Part shown: positions 43,690-53,398 of the stretch, one piece after another | Layout: the number at the start of each line of letters is the position of its first letter | Position numbering within the stretch: position 1 is the first letter of the stretch | NCBI RefSeq assembly: GCF_027158205.1 | Contig: NZ_JAPVLU010000027.1 | Coordinates: 61,437-125,436 of the forward strand | Reading direction: 5' to 3' | DNA length: 64,000 bases | From: Streptomyces sp. H39-S7 | GTDB lineage: Bacteria > Actinomycetota > Actinomycetes > Streptomycetales > Streptomycetaceae | The notes under the pieces: model-generated | Told to the model about the DNA's origin: nothing | The model's input: the letters and a program-made list of their open reading frames with translations, nothing else | Databases searched by the model: none | Position numbers and translations under genes: made by a program

Positions 43690-44404
43690 TTGCGATCAGT
43701 CATGCGTCTTGAGTTGTTAGTTGATCCAGATCATGGAGCCCGGCGGGGTAGCTCTCGGGCGTCTTGTCGTATCGAGTTGCGATGCAACGCCAGGATTTCA
43801 GCTTGTTGATCAGGCGCTCGACGGTATTCCGCTCCTTGTATTGATCGGTGTCGTGGCGTCTGGGCCAGCCGCCCCGGCTGCCCTTCTGCTTCTGGTTGGC
43901 GGCATGGTCCCCCCTCCTCCGGGATGACCATCTTGATGTTGCGTTTGCGCAGCTAGGAGCAGTTGACGCGCATCCAGGACCTCCTCGCCGATGCACATCC
44001 CGGCGACGTCGTGGTGGGCGCGGACGGTGGTGGAGTCCACGCTGACTAGGGACAAGTCCGTGTGCCCCTGGCGGGCGGCCTCAGCGATGACGCCTTCCAG
44101 TAGTGCGGTGAAGACGCTGGCGTCCCTCCGGACCCGGAAGCGGTCGTAGACCGTCGGCCACGGGCCGAACTCACCGGGCCTCTCCCGCCACTGACCGCTG
44201 GGGCGGAACCGCCAGATCACCCCCTTGAACTGCTCCCGCAGCTGCTCGGGGACGGGCCGCACTCGCCTATCTGCAGGAACGACTCCATCAACTTCACTGC
44301 TTATCTGTGAGTTGCCTGCGCGTATCGATCGCCTTCCTACCGGGTCCGCCTTCCAGAGGGATTCGGATCGGCGAGACTGATCACGACGTCACACAGGCCC
44401 TAGC
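43690..44404 (-). pseudogene. IS5-family transposase remnant, internally deleted
   Basis: The N-terminal part reads VRPVPEQLREQFKGVIWRFR and the DDE start LSLVSVDSTTVRAHHDVAGM; the C-terminal part, in another frame, reads QKQKGSRGGWPRRHDTDQYK and NTVERLINKLKSWRCIATRY. Roughly 250 bases of the middle, with the second catalytic Asp, are missing. The 5' end (44287-44404) is repeated at 49702-49820. Not functional. Confidence 0.8.
44287..44404. repeat. Direct repeat, left copy (insertion sequence end)
   Basis: 118 bases from ATCAACTTCACTGC to CAGGCCCTAGC, about 89 percent identical to 49702-49820 by eye (13 differences including one gap) and in the same orientation. It is the 5' terminal part of the IS5-type remnant. 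The pair brackets the first CHAT gene and its membrane partner. Confidence 0.8.
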
Positions 44405-44482
44405 CCTGGGGATCCGCCGCGAGGTGCTCCTAGCTCGACTAGTCTTCCTAGGTTGCCGGAGCCGTACGGGGAGGGGGCAGCA

Positions 44483-47400
44483 GTGGCGCAAGTGGGGCGT
44501 GAACATTTCGTCGCCGTCGTCGAAGAGCTGACGGCACGGTGGCTTCGGGACGACGAGCGAGATCTCCCCGCCCGCACGCGTGCGGGGCTGATCGGAGAAC
44601 GGGCACTCGACGCATACGAGAGCACGGCGCACGAGGGCGCCCTCCCCGACGCCATCGCGGCGCTCGGTGCAGCTGACGCCCTCGGCTCCAACCTTCCGGC
44701 CCTGCGGCGGCGGCTGGGGCACCTCCCCGACGTAGTTTCCGCGTATGCCATGCCTCAAAGTGCAGAGATCCAGGTTCACTCCGACCCGGATGTGATCCAG
44801 TTTGACGAGCTACGAGACCTACTTCGCGTACATGCCAGTGAGAATCGAACCGCCTACCGAGCTCGCCGGCCCAGCCTGGAAGCTGCCCGCGGCTATGAAG
44901 GCGAAGCCCCCGGTTTCGCCCTGCTGGACTACACTTGCCAGCTGCGCGACGCTCTCGACACTCGCTTGGAAGAGGCCAGAGATACCCCGTCCATCGAGCA
45001 CATCCGGCTCTCCCCTATCGACCGTGCGCGCCTCCTTCAGAGCGTCCGCACCCGAGCCGCTGACGTACTGGACCAAGCAGTCGAAGCGTTGCAGACTGCC
45101 GTCAATGCCAGAACCGATGAAGCGCATTTTCGGGGACAGAGCTCCACGCTTGGTGACCTGGCTCAAGCCCTGCTGCTGCGCTACGAGGCACTCAAGCAAC
45201 CTTCGGACCTAGAACATGCAGTGGCCAATGCCAGGGCGGCGGCGCGGGTGGCTCGGAGCGCCGACGATCGAGACTTGTCCCTATTGTGGACGGGCGTGCT
45301 CGGGGTTGCGCTACGGATGCGGCACGATGCCGACGGTGGCGGCGAGGATCTGAGAGCTGCCGCCGATGCACTCTGGAAGACCACAGAGCTGAGCTCGCTG
45401 ACCATCGAACAGGGTTTGCTGAACAGGTGGTTGCGAGCTGTCGGGGCTGTACAGCGGTATTGCTACGCCGTCTCGAATGACGTTTCCTATCTGGAAAAAG
45501 CGTTCGAGACACATCTCGGCCTCCTGCGTGCACCGGCATCGCTTGATCTACGCGATACGCGAGGCGCCTTCTCATCCGCGGTGTACGCCAGTTTCGGCTA
45601 CAGCTGCCTCACCATGTACGAGCACTCAGCCGAGCCGGACCTCCTTGGCAGAGCCACGGATGCCCTGGGCAACGCCTTGGACCGAGCCAGTGCCGAGGAT
45701 CGCGGCCCGGTCGAATGGGCACAGTGGACAGGAGCTCTCGCCACGGCTCTGCGGCTGAGCTTCGAACGGCAGGGCGACTCCACCTCCCTAGAGCGGTTGG
45801 TCACAGTCCTCACCCTCGGCCTGAAGTCCCCAGCCCTGCCGGAGTCGAGCCCAGACCGTTCGACGTGGCGCAACATGCTCGGTGAGGCATTACTGCGACG
45901 CTATGAACTCGCCGACGCGGCGGAGGACTTGCGCACCGCTCGCGCCCTCCTGAGCCATGCCCCATCAGACGCCACACTGGCCGCTGCACATTACGCCGAG
46001 TATCTACGCGCCAGCGACCTGCGTGCTCTGGATAGCGCGGTCTTGACCGCCGTCACAGCGGTTCGCGCTGTTGCGGGGCCAGAGGGTGCACACCTTCCGG
46101 CGGCCTTTCAGCTGGCTCAGTGCCTGCTCGCCCGGGCAGACGTGTTGCGTGCGCCAAATGACGTAAGGGTCGCGGCCGATCTACTCAAGCACTGCCTGGA
46201 GTGGCCCGACCAGCCCGCCGAACAGCTAGCTCTGCAGACCGTCCAGTACGGGAACGCACTACTGGCACTGTATGAGGTACGGACGTCCCCAGTCATGGGC
46301 CATGAAAGGGCCGATCACCAGGATAACGGTGCCCTTGACACCGCCGCTGTGACTCTCAAAGAGGTGCTGGTTGCTCCCGGCGCTCGGGAGAGGGTCAAAG
46401 CACGGGCTGCGAGTCTCCTCGAGCGAGCCGTGGCGCTGGACAGGGAGCGCAGGGCGCGCTCCCATCGACGGGGTGAGGAAGACTACGCCAGCCACTTTGA
46501 CGCCCACACGTGGCGGCAAGCTCACGCCGTCCTGGAGGAGCGATCTGCGCACTACGGGCGGCCTCATCGGCCACGAGCGACGGACGAACTCCGCGACAAT
46601 CTCGGAGCGATCCGGGACGAGTTTCACCATCGAGTCGTCGATGTAGTAATGGAGCATCCCGACGCCGGACCAGTCGTGCAGGCCCGATTGGTCACGGCCA
46701 AGGCCGACGTTCTTGCTCGTTGGTGTCTGGAGGCCGGTGAGATCCACGCCGCCCTCGAAGTCACGGAGTCGGGTCGGGCGGTGCTGGCGGCAGCAGCCGC
46801 AGGAGTAGACGTGATCGGTGACCGGATCGCTCTGCGGGCGCTTTCCTCCCTACGGGAGCAGAGGCTGGGAACCAGTGTCGCGATCGATGCCCCCGACGTC
46901 GGCCCGCTGGCCAACGCCCCACACCATGCCTTACCCGAGGCTGTCTCCGCGCACAGTCTCCTTCCCCTACCAGAAAGCATGCGGGAGTCTGTGCGCGCTG
47001 CCCTTCGTGACGTCACCCCCGCACCCACGGCGCATGACATCGCGGAGTGGTGCGGTTCGCTGGGAATCGATGCGGTGGTGCACCTCTTCGCCGGACGAGA
47101 CTGCGGCTGGGCTCTCATCACCCTCTGGGACGGGCGCATCGCCTCCCGGCGGCTGCCCCTCCTTCGTCTGCACGCAACCGAGTTGATCGACTTCACGACG
47201 GCACACGACAGACAACTACGGGCCCAGGGCGCCGGGAACGCGCCCAACGATCCCTCCCACCGGAAGGTTATGGGCAGTGTCTGCAACTGGGCCTGGGAGG
47301 CCGCGATGGGGCCACTACAGGAACATCTCGCCGCCGTGGGGATCAAGGGTACGCCGCGCGTCGCCGTTATCCCGGCCGGGCCCCTGGGCCTCGTCCCTTG

Positions 47401-48466
47401 GCACGCAGCTCGGCACCGCGTGAGGGAGCCCAGCGGATGGGGATACCGCTTCGCGATCGAGTCGATGGCTTTCACCTACGCGCCGTCAGCGTACGCCCTG
47501 TCCTGGTACGCCTTCCGCGCACTCCTGCCGCTCACGGGAAGTGGCGTGGTTGTCGTCGACCCAACCCGGGACTTACCTCATGCTCGCCAAGAGGGCGAGG
47601 ACGTCTACCGCTGGTATTACTCCAAGGGTCGACGCTTCAGCGGATCCGGCGAGCCCGGTTCGGTGCCTGCTACTCCGCGAGCGGTGTTGTCCGCACTGAG
47701 TGACGCGGTCGACAGCCCTTCACCTGCATACCCGGTGGCCCATTTCGCCTGCCATGCGCGCAGTCTGGCGCTCGCCAACGAGTCGCACTTGGTGCTGGCA
47801 AACGGGCAACGGCTCAGCGTCGCCACGGTTCTCGACCGACTCCAATGGAATAGCCAAAGGTCGGGTCTAGCACCGCTTGTTGTGCTGTCCGCCTGTGCCA
47901 CGGCTGTACCGGGAGCGCATTATGACAGCGCCTTGAGCCTGGCCACAGCATTCGGGGCGGCCGGCGCGGCGGCCGTAGTGGGGTCGTTGTGGGCGGTGGA
48001 TGACGCCGCGACCGCTGCTCTGATGCGGGACTTCCACACGCTGCTCAATCTGGAGGGATTGCCGCCCGGCGAGGCACTACGCACAGCGCAACTGCGTGCG
48101 CTGCGGGAAGCCCGGGCCCGAGCACGAGGGAAGAAGACCAAAGCCAAGGCTTTGGCTAGTGACCCTTCGTCCTGGGCCGCATTCGTCCATCAGGGTGTCG
48201 GAACCGCATCGGCCGCTCACGACTCGGTTGCCTCCTCCGCTATCGCCGCGCTGCCAGAATGCGAGGACTCGAACGCCGACTGGGCACCCAGTAGTCCCGG
48301 GCTTCGTCTGCCGATCTTCGCAAACCTCCCCGGTCCAGATCCATCCGCCAACGTATGGGAGTGTCCGCTAGCCGACTGCATGCAGCAGGCCGACGGCGAC
48401 ATGGATTCCCCGTACGACGCCGACTGCTGCCCGAGCCACCCCGACAACGCGTTCATTCTGGGTTAG
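44483..48466 (+). CDS. TPR-CHAT caspase-like protease with C-terminal Cys/His tail
   Basis: A 1327-residue protein. Residues 1-850 are TPR-like helices (AQALLLRYEALKQPSDLEHA, then FGYSCLTMYEHSAEPDLLGR and similar repeats). The CHAT protease domain (about 880-1230) has the catalytic dyad in VAHFACHARS (His1091) and VVLSACATAVPG (Cys1138), plus IPAGPLGLVPWHAA and AAAVVGSLWAVDD. The last 35 residues, WECPLADCMQ and DADCCPSHPDN, look like a small zinc ribbon. GTG 44483 is preferred (GGAGGGGG upstream); TTG 44453 is alternative. CHAT proteases cleave partner proteins on infection or stress; the neighbouring 4-TM protein is a candidate partner. Codon use is less GC-biased than in the transfer genes. 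Confidence 0.85.
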   Translation: MAQVGREHFVAVVEELTARWLRDDERDLPARTRAGLIGERALDAYESTAHEGALPDAIAALGAADALGSNLPALRRRLGHLPDVVSAYAMPQSAEIQVHSDPDVIQFDELRDLLRVHASENRTAYRARRPSLEAARGYEGEAPGFALLDYTCQLRDALDTRLEEARDTPSIEHIRLSPIDRARLLQSVRTRAADVLDQAVEALQTAVNARTDEAHFRGQSSTLGDLAQALLLRYEALKQPSDLEHAVANARAAARVARSADDRDLSLLWTGVLGVALRMRHDADGGGEDLRAAADALWKTTELSSLTIEQGLLNRWLRAVGAVQRYCYAVSNDVSYLEKAFETHLGLLRAPASLDLRDTRGAFSSAVYASFGYSCLTMYEHSAEPDLLGRATDALGNALDRASAEDRGPVEWAQWTGALATALRLSFERQGDSTSLERLVTVLTLGLKSPALPESSPDRSTWRNMLGEALLRRYELADAAEDLRTARALLSHAPSDATLAAAHYAEYLRASDLRALDSAVLTAVTAVRAVAGPEGAHLPAAFQLAQCLLARADVLRAPNDVRVAADLLKHCLEWPDQPAEQLALQTVQYGNALLALYEVRTSPVMGHERADHQDNGALDTAAVTLKEVLVAPGARERVKARAASLLERAVALDRERRARSHRRGEEDYASHFDAHTWRQAHAVLEERSAHYGRPHRPRATDELRDNLGAIRDEFHHRVVDVVMEHPDAGPVVQARLVTAKADVLARWCLEAGEIHAALEVTESGRAVLAAAAAGVDVIGDRIALRALSSLREQRLGTSVAIDAPDVGPLANAPHHALPEAVSAHSLLPLPESMRESVRAALRDVTPAPTAHDIAEWCGSLGIDAVVHLFAGRDCGWALITLWDGRIASRRLPLLRLHATELIDFTTAHDRQLRAQGAGNAPNDPSHRKVMGSVCNWAWEAAMGPLQEHLAAVGIKGTPRVAVIPAGPLGLVPWHAARHRVREPSGWGYRFAIESMAFTYAPSAYALSWYAFRALLPLTGSGVVVVDPTRDLPHARQEGEDVYRWYYSKGRRFSGSGEPGSVPATPRAVLSALSDAVDSPSPAYPVAHFACHARSLALANESHLVLANGQRLSVATVLDRLQWNSQRSGLAPLVVLSACATAVPGAHYDSALSLATAFGAAGAAAVVGSLWAVDDAATAALMRDFHTLLNLEGLPPGEALRTAQLRALREARARARGKKTKAKALASDPSSWAAFVHQGVGTASAAHDSVASSAIAALPECEDSNADWAPSSPGLRLPIFANLPGPDPSANVWECPLADCMQQADGDMDSPYDADCCPSHPDNAFILG

Positions 48467-48473
48467 GGGCAGA

Positions 48474-49481
48474 GTGGGCGACCTAGTGAAAGGACTTCTC
48501 GAACCCCTCGCAAAGCGGTGGAGTGCGGTCATGGGTGGCCCTCTGCTTCTGTTCTGGCTGGCGGGTGCGCTGGCCTTGGCGTGGCGGCGGGGTTCAGGCA
48601 AGGACCCCTGCCGGCTGCCTGGTCAGCACGCTGACGGGCTGTGCACGATCGTTGCGCAGAAGCCGTTGGGGCCAATCCTCTGGGTTGCGACGGCGACCGC
48701 CGTCATCGTGATGTCGGCGTGGGCACTGTCTGCGTCGGCAGGGTTCACACTCGAGATACTCGCTGGCCGTTGGGGTACCTCAAAGATCGCCCTCGCATAT
48801 ACCCGGCGTTGCATAGCCCGACATCGCGCCCGGCGCAGTGACCTCTCCAGCTGGCGGCAGGCACCGCCGGCCACGCTAAACGGCGCAGATCTCGATGCCT
48901 GGCACAGTCAGAACGGATGGCGCGCCACTCGGAGGCGGGCCGCATATGCGCGCTACCCACGGGTGACCGACTCGCACCCCCTGCTCCCTACGTCGGTGGG
49001 CAATGCGCTCGTTTCGGTGTCGGCCGAAGCACGCCGCGCATACGGACTCGACCTCGCCGTCTGCTGGGACCCTTTCGTAAAGGCCCTTGAAGCGCCCGTA
49101 CGAGGCGAACTCACCGCCGCCGCGACCCGCGTCTTTGCCCGAGTGCAAGGGCTTGTGTGTGCGGCGGCAGCCGCTCTCTGGGCGGTCGTGATCCCGGGGG
49201 TGCTACCGCGGCTGCTCTGGATGGCGGCATGCACACTGCTCGTCTGGGGCGCGCACCGTTCTATTCGGGCCGGCGTCGACGCGTACTGCCGTCATGTCGC
49301 CAGCCTCTTCTCTATTCACCGTGTACGACTCTACCGGGCGCTGGGATTCGCTCCGCCGGCCACCGCACAGACTGAGGCGGACTGCGGCGCAACCCTAAGT
49401 GCCGTACTGTCCCGTAGCCTTCCCAGTGGCGCAGCCCCGGTGCCGTATGAATGGGCATCGCCAGGCGATTCGGCCGCATAG
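48474..49481 (+). CDS. Four-helix membrane protein paired with CHAT gene
   Basis: A 335-residue protein with hydrophobic segments GGPLLLFWLAGALALAW (about 21-37), ILWVATATAVIVMSAWALSA (67-87), GLVCAAAAALWAVVIPGVL and LLWMAACTLLVWGA (about 228-265), with a cytoplasmic loop of about 130 residues between the second and third. No family recognised. GTG 48474 lies 7 bases after the CHAT stop, so the two form an operon. It could be a membrane effector cleaved by, or a sensor for, the protease. Inference from context only. Confidence 0.7.
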   Translation: MGDLVKGLLEPLAKRWSAVMGGPLLLFWLAGALALAWRRGSGKDPCRLPGQHADGLCTIVAQKPLGPILWVATATAVIVMSAWALSASAGFTLEILAGRWGTSKIALAYTRRCIARHRARRSDLSSWRQAPPATLNGADLDAWHSQNGWRATRRRAAYARYPRVTDSHPLLPTSVGNALVSVSAEARRAYGLDLAVCWDPFVKALEAPVRGELTAAATRVFARVQGLVCAAAAALWAVVIPGVLPRLLWMAACTLLVWGAHRSIRAGVDAYCRHVASLFSIHRVRLYRALGFAPPATAQTEADCGATLSAVLSRSLPSGAAPVPYEWASPGDSAA

Positions 49482-49701
49482 CAGAGCGGATGCACCACGC
49501 AAGAAACGGGAGCCCCTCGCGAGAATGCGGAACCGGCTGCGAAGGTTTTGCGGCGAGCGCCTTACGTCGGCCTTCCCAGAGATCACAGAAGGCCATCGCC
49601 AAGGGCGAGCGCACGGCCTAACTGTCCGGCCGGGGGAGAACGCCGCGCACTTCCAGGAGCACCGCCACAGCCCCAGAGTGACACTGCGCCGAATTGGCTC
49701 G

Positions 49702-49820
49702 ATCAACTTTCACTGCTTATACATGAGTTGCCTGCGCGTCACGACCCCCTTCCTGCCGGATCCGCCTTCCAGAGGGATCCGGATCGGCGAGATTGATCAC
49801 GACGTCACCCAGGCCCTAGC
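49702..49820. repeat. Direct repeat, right copy (solo insertion sequence end)
   Basis: 119 bases matching 44287-44404 at about 89 percent. Unlike the left copy, no transposase body is attached on the inner side: the sequence below 49702 does not continue as the transposase N-terminus. It is therefore a solo end. Confidence 0.8.
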
Positions 49821-50060
49821 TGCGGCATCCCAGGCTTCGGACTCGGCTGCTCTGCGGCGCGTTTCCCCTCCAGCCAGGCGGCCTTGTCCTGCCCCCTGTT
49901 CTTAGCCCTCTTCCAGCAATCGGTGCCTATCTGCACTTCACCTGAACGAGTGCGCCCGATCGTTACTGTGTGTAGATGCCCACTCGCGCGGAGCTGCGTC
50001 GGATACGTCGTACGGACCACTGGATAGTGATCATTTTGCCGGTAGTGGTCCGGCGCGGGG

Positions 50061-50740
50061 TCAACGGCGTTGGAGTGCAACCCGGTTAACTGACTCTGGT
50101 TCCGGTGCCGTCGACCCGGACGCGGGTATCGGTGCAGGTCGGCTTGTCTGGCGTCCCCGGTTCGTGAAGCGGAGACACATACCGCTCTGGTTGGGCGCTG
50201 TCGGACGGCCGCGGGTGAGACGCCGAACGATGATGACGACCATTGCCCAGTGGATCATGGTCTCTGATCGGGCCGGGCTGGCTTCGTAGTCCCGGGCGAT
50301 GCGTGGGTGGGCCGTGGGCCACGAGAAGGTGCGTTCTAGCGCCCACCGCATCGGTTGGACCTGAAAGCCGCGCTGATCCGGAGCCTTCCGGACGATCACT
50401 TGCGCGCGGCCGAAGGTCTGCGCGGTTCAGTCGCCCAGACAGTCGGTGATGCCCTGGACGGTCCAGATCTTCCGGACGCCAGAGTGGTCAAGACGGGTCC
50501 AAAGCAGCGGGTCCCTGGCACCTTCGCGATCCTGGATGTTCGCTGCCACAACGTGGACCGCCAGCAGCCGGCCGAGCGTGTCGGCCACGATGAATCGCTA
50601 GACCTTCTTGCCCGCGTCGAACCTCTTCGCAGCGGCCGGGACGGTGTCGGCGGTTCGGATCGACTGTGAGTCGATCAGGCCGGGGCTTGGCTCAGCCGGT
50701 TTCGCGGACCTGATCGCGCACGCTGGGGACGGGCGTCGCC
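50061..50740 (-). pseudogene. Second IS5-type transposase remnant
   Basis: Reads GLIDSQSIRTADTVPAAAKR and FDAGKKV then a stop, RFIVADTLGRLLAVHVVAAN and IQDREGARDPLLWTRLDHSG, another stop after ITDCLGD, then VIVRKAPDQRGFQVQPMRWA and LERTFSWPTAHPRIARDYEA. The order is that of an IS5-family (IS4/5 type) transposase C-terminal two-thirds with at least two in-frame stops. The N-terminal part is missing. Different from the remnant at 43.7 kb. Confidence 0.8.
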
Positions 50741-50886
50741 TGGTTGTATCCGGAACTTCTCGTATTCCGGTCCTTCCGTCGCCGTGGGACGGCATGATTT
50801 CGGTGACTGCTCCCTTGCCGGATCTCGGCCGTTCGGCACCCGGAATCTCCTGGTGACGTACGGGGAGTGTGAACTTCGGGGGAGAC

Positions 50887-53334
50887 ATGAAATCAGCGGC
50901 GTATGCACGTCTTCTCGTCGTCGCGGGACGCCTCGGGCGGCGTCAGCTGCGTCCGGACCGGGGGAAGTTGGCGACTCCCGGCATCAGACGGATCGCGGCA
51001 CTCATCGATGCTGCTCTGGAACGTGGTGCGGACCTGCCGGACGCGCTGCGCCGTGACCTCGTGGAACTCCACGGATTCCTCGGTGGGGTGACCACGGCCG
51101 ATGCCGAAGACTCGGGCAACGCGGCGGCCTCCTTTGTGCTATCGATACTTATCCGCACCACCGAACAGCCCCCTCGGCCCGACTCGGTTCCCGACAGGAA
51201 TCTGGCGACCCTCTACGAACTACTGGGGCGCGAATACGTGCGGTTCGCCGACTGGGCCGCCGCGGCGGAATGCTCTGCGGGGGCCGCGGTCTACTGGCGC
51301 ACCGCGCGTCACAAGCGCCGGACCTTCTGCCAGATGGTCGTCCTAACCATGAAGGCGGGAGACCGGGACAGCACGCTCCAAAATCTGAAGTTCATCGAGG
51401 GAGCGAGCCACGGAGCTTCCGCCGTCTTCCATCGGATAGCCGCGCGCGTGCTGGATGGAACTCCGGGCATCGGCGCGCATGAGGTCGCCGGGATCGAGCG
51501 GGTACGCAAAATCGGCATCGTCCCCTATACCTACCTGGTCTCCTGCCTTGCGGAGCGCCTCGCCGACGACGCTCAACCGGAACGAGCGCTCGGTCTTCTG
51601 AACTCGGCGATTGTGCGGCTGACAGGAGAAGGCGCCGACTACTGGCTCGTCGGAGAGCTGGAGCAACGGTCCGCAGCCATCTGGGTAGCTATGGGTCGGC
51701 ACGAAGAAGGACTCGATCTCGCCCTCGCGGCCTGGGCGAAGCTGGACGCTCCGCGTTACCGCGCCTGCTCGCACGCACAACGCGTAGCTCTCTGGAGCAA
51801 CTTCGGCCCGTCGAGGCACGCGGCATTGACATCGGTGACAGCCCTCGGTGACGGCCGGGCCGTGGCCGAACTGATCGAGTCGTGCCGACTCCAGTCCATG
51901 ATCGGAACGATTGTCGAGGTTGACACCGAGGAGGAAGACAAGAAGCTCGCGGACAGCGGGGTCAGCACACCCTCAGAGCGGGCCGACGCGACGGAGAACA
52001 GCAGACCGCTCATCTCTAAAGCCATCTTCACCGCGCTCAACGACGCCTTCGGCGCCACTCTTCAGCGTTTCCCGTCACCCGTATCATTTCAGGGCGCGGC
52101 ACTTCTCATGCCTCACTACGGCAGTGTGCTGCTGGCCAAGGGCGCACACACACTCGCGCCGCGATCTTTGGACGAGGCACTGCCCGAGGGCCTCTTCTGG
52201 TCCTCGCACATCGAGGACGGGTTTCTCTTCTGGTTCGCCGCTCAGGATGCGAAGCCGATCGGGTACGGCAAGGAGGATTTGCGACAGCGGGACCGTGTCA
52301 AACCGGTACTGCTCGGCCTGGCCGGGCAATCGCAGTCGTCCGAGCCGAAGAGCTGGAGCCTGTACGCTTCCAAGCGCGGCCCCGGTGACTACTACGAGCC
52401 CTACACCCACCTCGAGAGCTGGAATTCAGCCGAGGAGCAGATCATCACCCGCACGATCGGTGATCTGCTGCCGCCGCCACTGGTCGCGGAACTGAGCGCG
52501 GCAACGGTGGCCGATCCTGTGCAGCTGACGATCTCGGCCGCACGCGAACTCGCTTGCGTGCCCTGGCCGATTGTGATGATCCCGGGGAGCGAGGAGCGGT
52601 TGGTGGAACGGGCCGCACTGCGGATGTGGACCTCCACCCCGTCTCAACTCACGCGCTCGGCGCGGAGGGGACAGCCAGACTCCTCCCCTGTGCCGTTTCT
52701 TCTGGCGTGCGACAATCCGGACGGGACGCTACGCGAGCGGACCTCGGAATCGGTGGTCAGGAGCGCGGCCACACTGCTGGAAGCGGCGGGGTACCCAGTG
52801 CCCGCTACCAAAAGGTCCCTGCTTCAGGCACTACGCCGGATCGGCCCCTCGACTCGGGGGCTGTTCTTCTACCGCGGGCACGCGGTACACGACGCCGATC
52901 CAGCGTGGGTGGCTCTTCCACTGAGCGGGGACGACTACCTGAGTTCGGGCGAACTGTTCGGTAGCCTCGATGACGGCACACCATTCATTCCGATGCCGGA
53001 ATGCGTGGTTCTGTCATGCTGCTCCAGCTCAACTGCCTCGTCCCTCGGAGGTGAGGCCATCGGGCTCGCGGCTGGTGCCATCCAGTCGGGTGCCGACCAG
53101 GTGATCGCCACGTCCGTCGACATTCTTGACACGTCGTTCACCGAGGTGTTCGAGGACCTGATCGTGGAGGAATTGCTTGCCCGGCCACAGGACAATCACG
53201 CGGACGTGCTGAGGGGGCTTCAGCTGCGGATGCTCAACGAGTGGAAGATCTGCTCCCTGCGGGGGATCACCGACTCCGGCGACGACATCCGTGACCCGCA
53301 CCCCATCATCTGGGCCTCCTACCAGGCGTACTGA
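50887..53334 (+). CDS. CHAT caspase-like protease (second module)
   Basis: An 815-residue protein. The N-terminal 400 residues are helical repeats (NLATLYELLGREYVRFADWA, then LVSCLAERLADDAQPERALG). The CHAT domain is C-terminal: LACVPWPIVMIPG, LFFYRGHAVHDA (His665), CVVLSCCSSSTASSLG (Cys711 or Cys712), then GAIQSGADQVIATSVDI. It is a different subfamily from the first CHAT protein and has no C-terminal zinc tail. ATG 50887 and GTG 50869 both have GGGGAG very close upstream; 50887 is used. Followed by a small EACC1-like gene. Confidence 0.82.
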   Translation: MKSAAYARLLVVAGRLGRRQLRPDRGKLATPGIRRIAALIDAALERGADLPDALRRDLVELHGFLGGVTTADAEDSGNAAASFVLSILIRTTEQPPRPDSVPDRNLATLYELLGREYVRFADWAAAAECSAGAAVYWRTARHKRRTFCQMVVLTMKAGDRDSTLQNLKFIEGASHGASAVFHRIAARVLDGTPGIGAHEVAGIERVRKIGIVPYTYLVSCLAERLADDAQPERALGLLNSAIVRLTGEGADYWLVGELEQRSAAIWVAMGRHEEGLDLALAAWAKLDAPRYRACSHAQRVALWSNFGPSRHAALTSVTALGDGRAVAELIESCRLQSMIGTIVEVDTEEEDKKLADSGVSTPSERADATENSRPLISKAIFTALNDAFGATLQRFPSPVSFQGAALLMPHYGSVLLAKGAHTLAPRSLDEALPEGLFWSSHIEDGFLFWFAAQDAKPIGYGKEDLRQRDRVKPVLLGLAGQSQSSEPKSWSLYASKRGPGDYYEPYTHLESWNSAEEQIITRTIGDLLPPPLVAELSAATVADPVQLTISAARELACVPWPIVMIPGSEERLVERAALRMWTSTPSQLTRSARRGQPDSSPVPFLLACDNPDGTLRERTSESVVRSAATLLEAAGYPVPATKRSLLQALRRIGPSTRGLFFYRGHAVHDADPAWVALPLSGDDYLSSGELFGSLDDGTPFIPMPECVVLSCCSSSTASSLGGEAIGLAAGAIQSGADQVIATSVDILDTSFTEVFEDLIVEELLARPQDNHADVLRGLQLRMLNEWKICSLRGITDSGDDIRDPHPIIWASYQAY

Positions 53335-53398
53335 CACCCCCTACGCTTATCCGCCCACGACACACGGCCGACTCCGAAACAAGTGAAAGGGGCAACTC

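Larger units (their letters stand above)
49482..50886. other. 1.4-kb interval of insertion sequence remnants
   Basis: No intact gene. It contains the right copy of the 118-bp repeat (49702-49820), an unassigned stretch 49821-50060, and a decayed transposase at 50061-50740. Promoter for the second CHAT gene is expected near 50750-50870. Confidence 0.6.
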
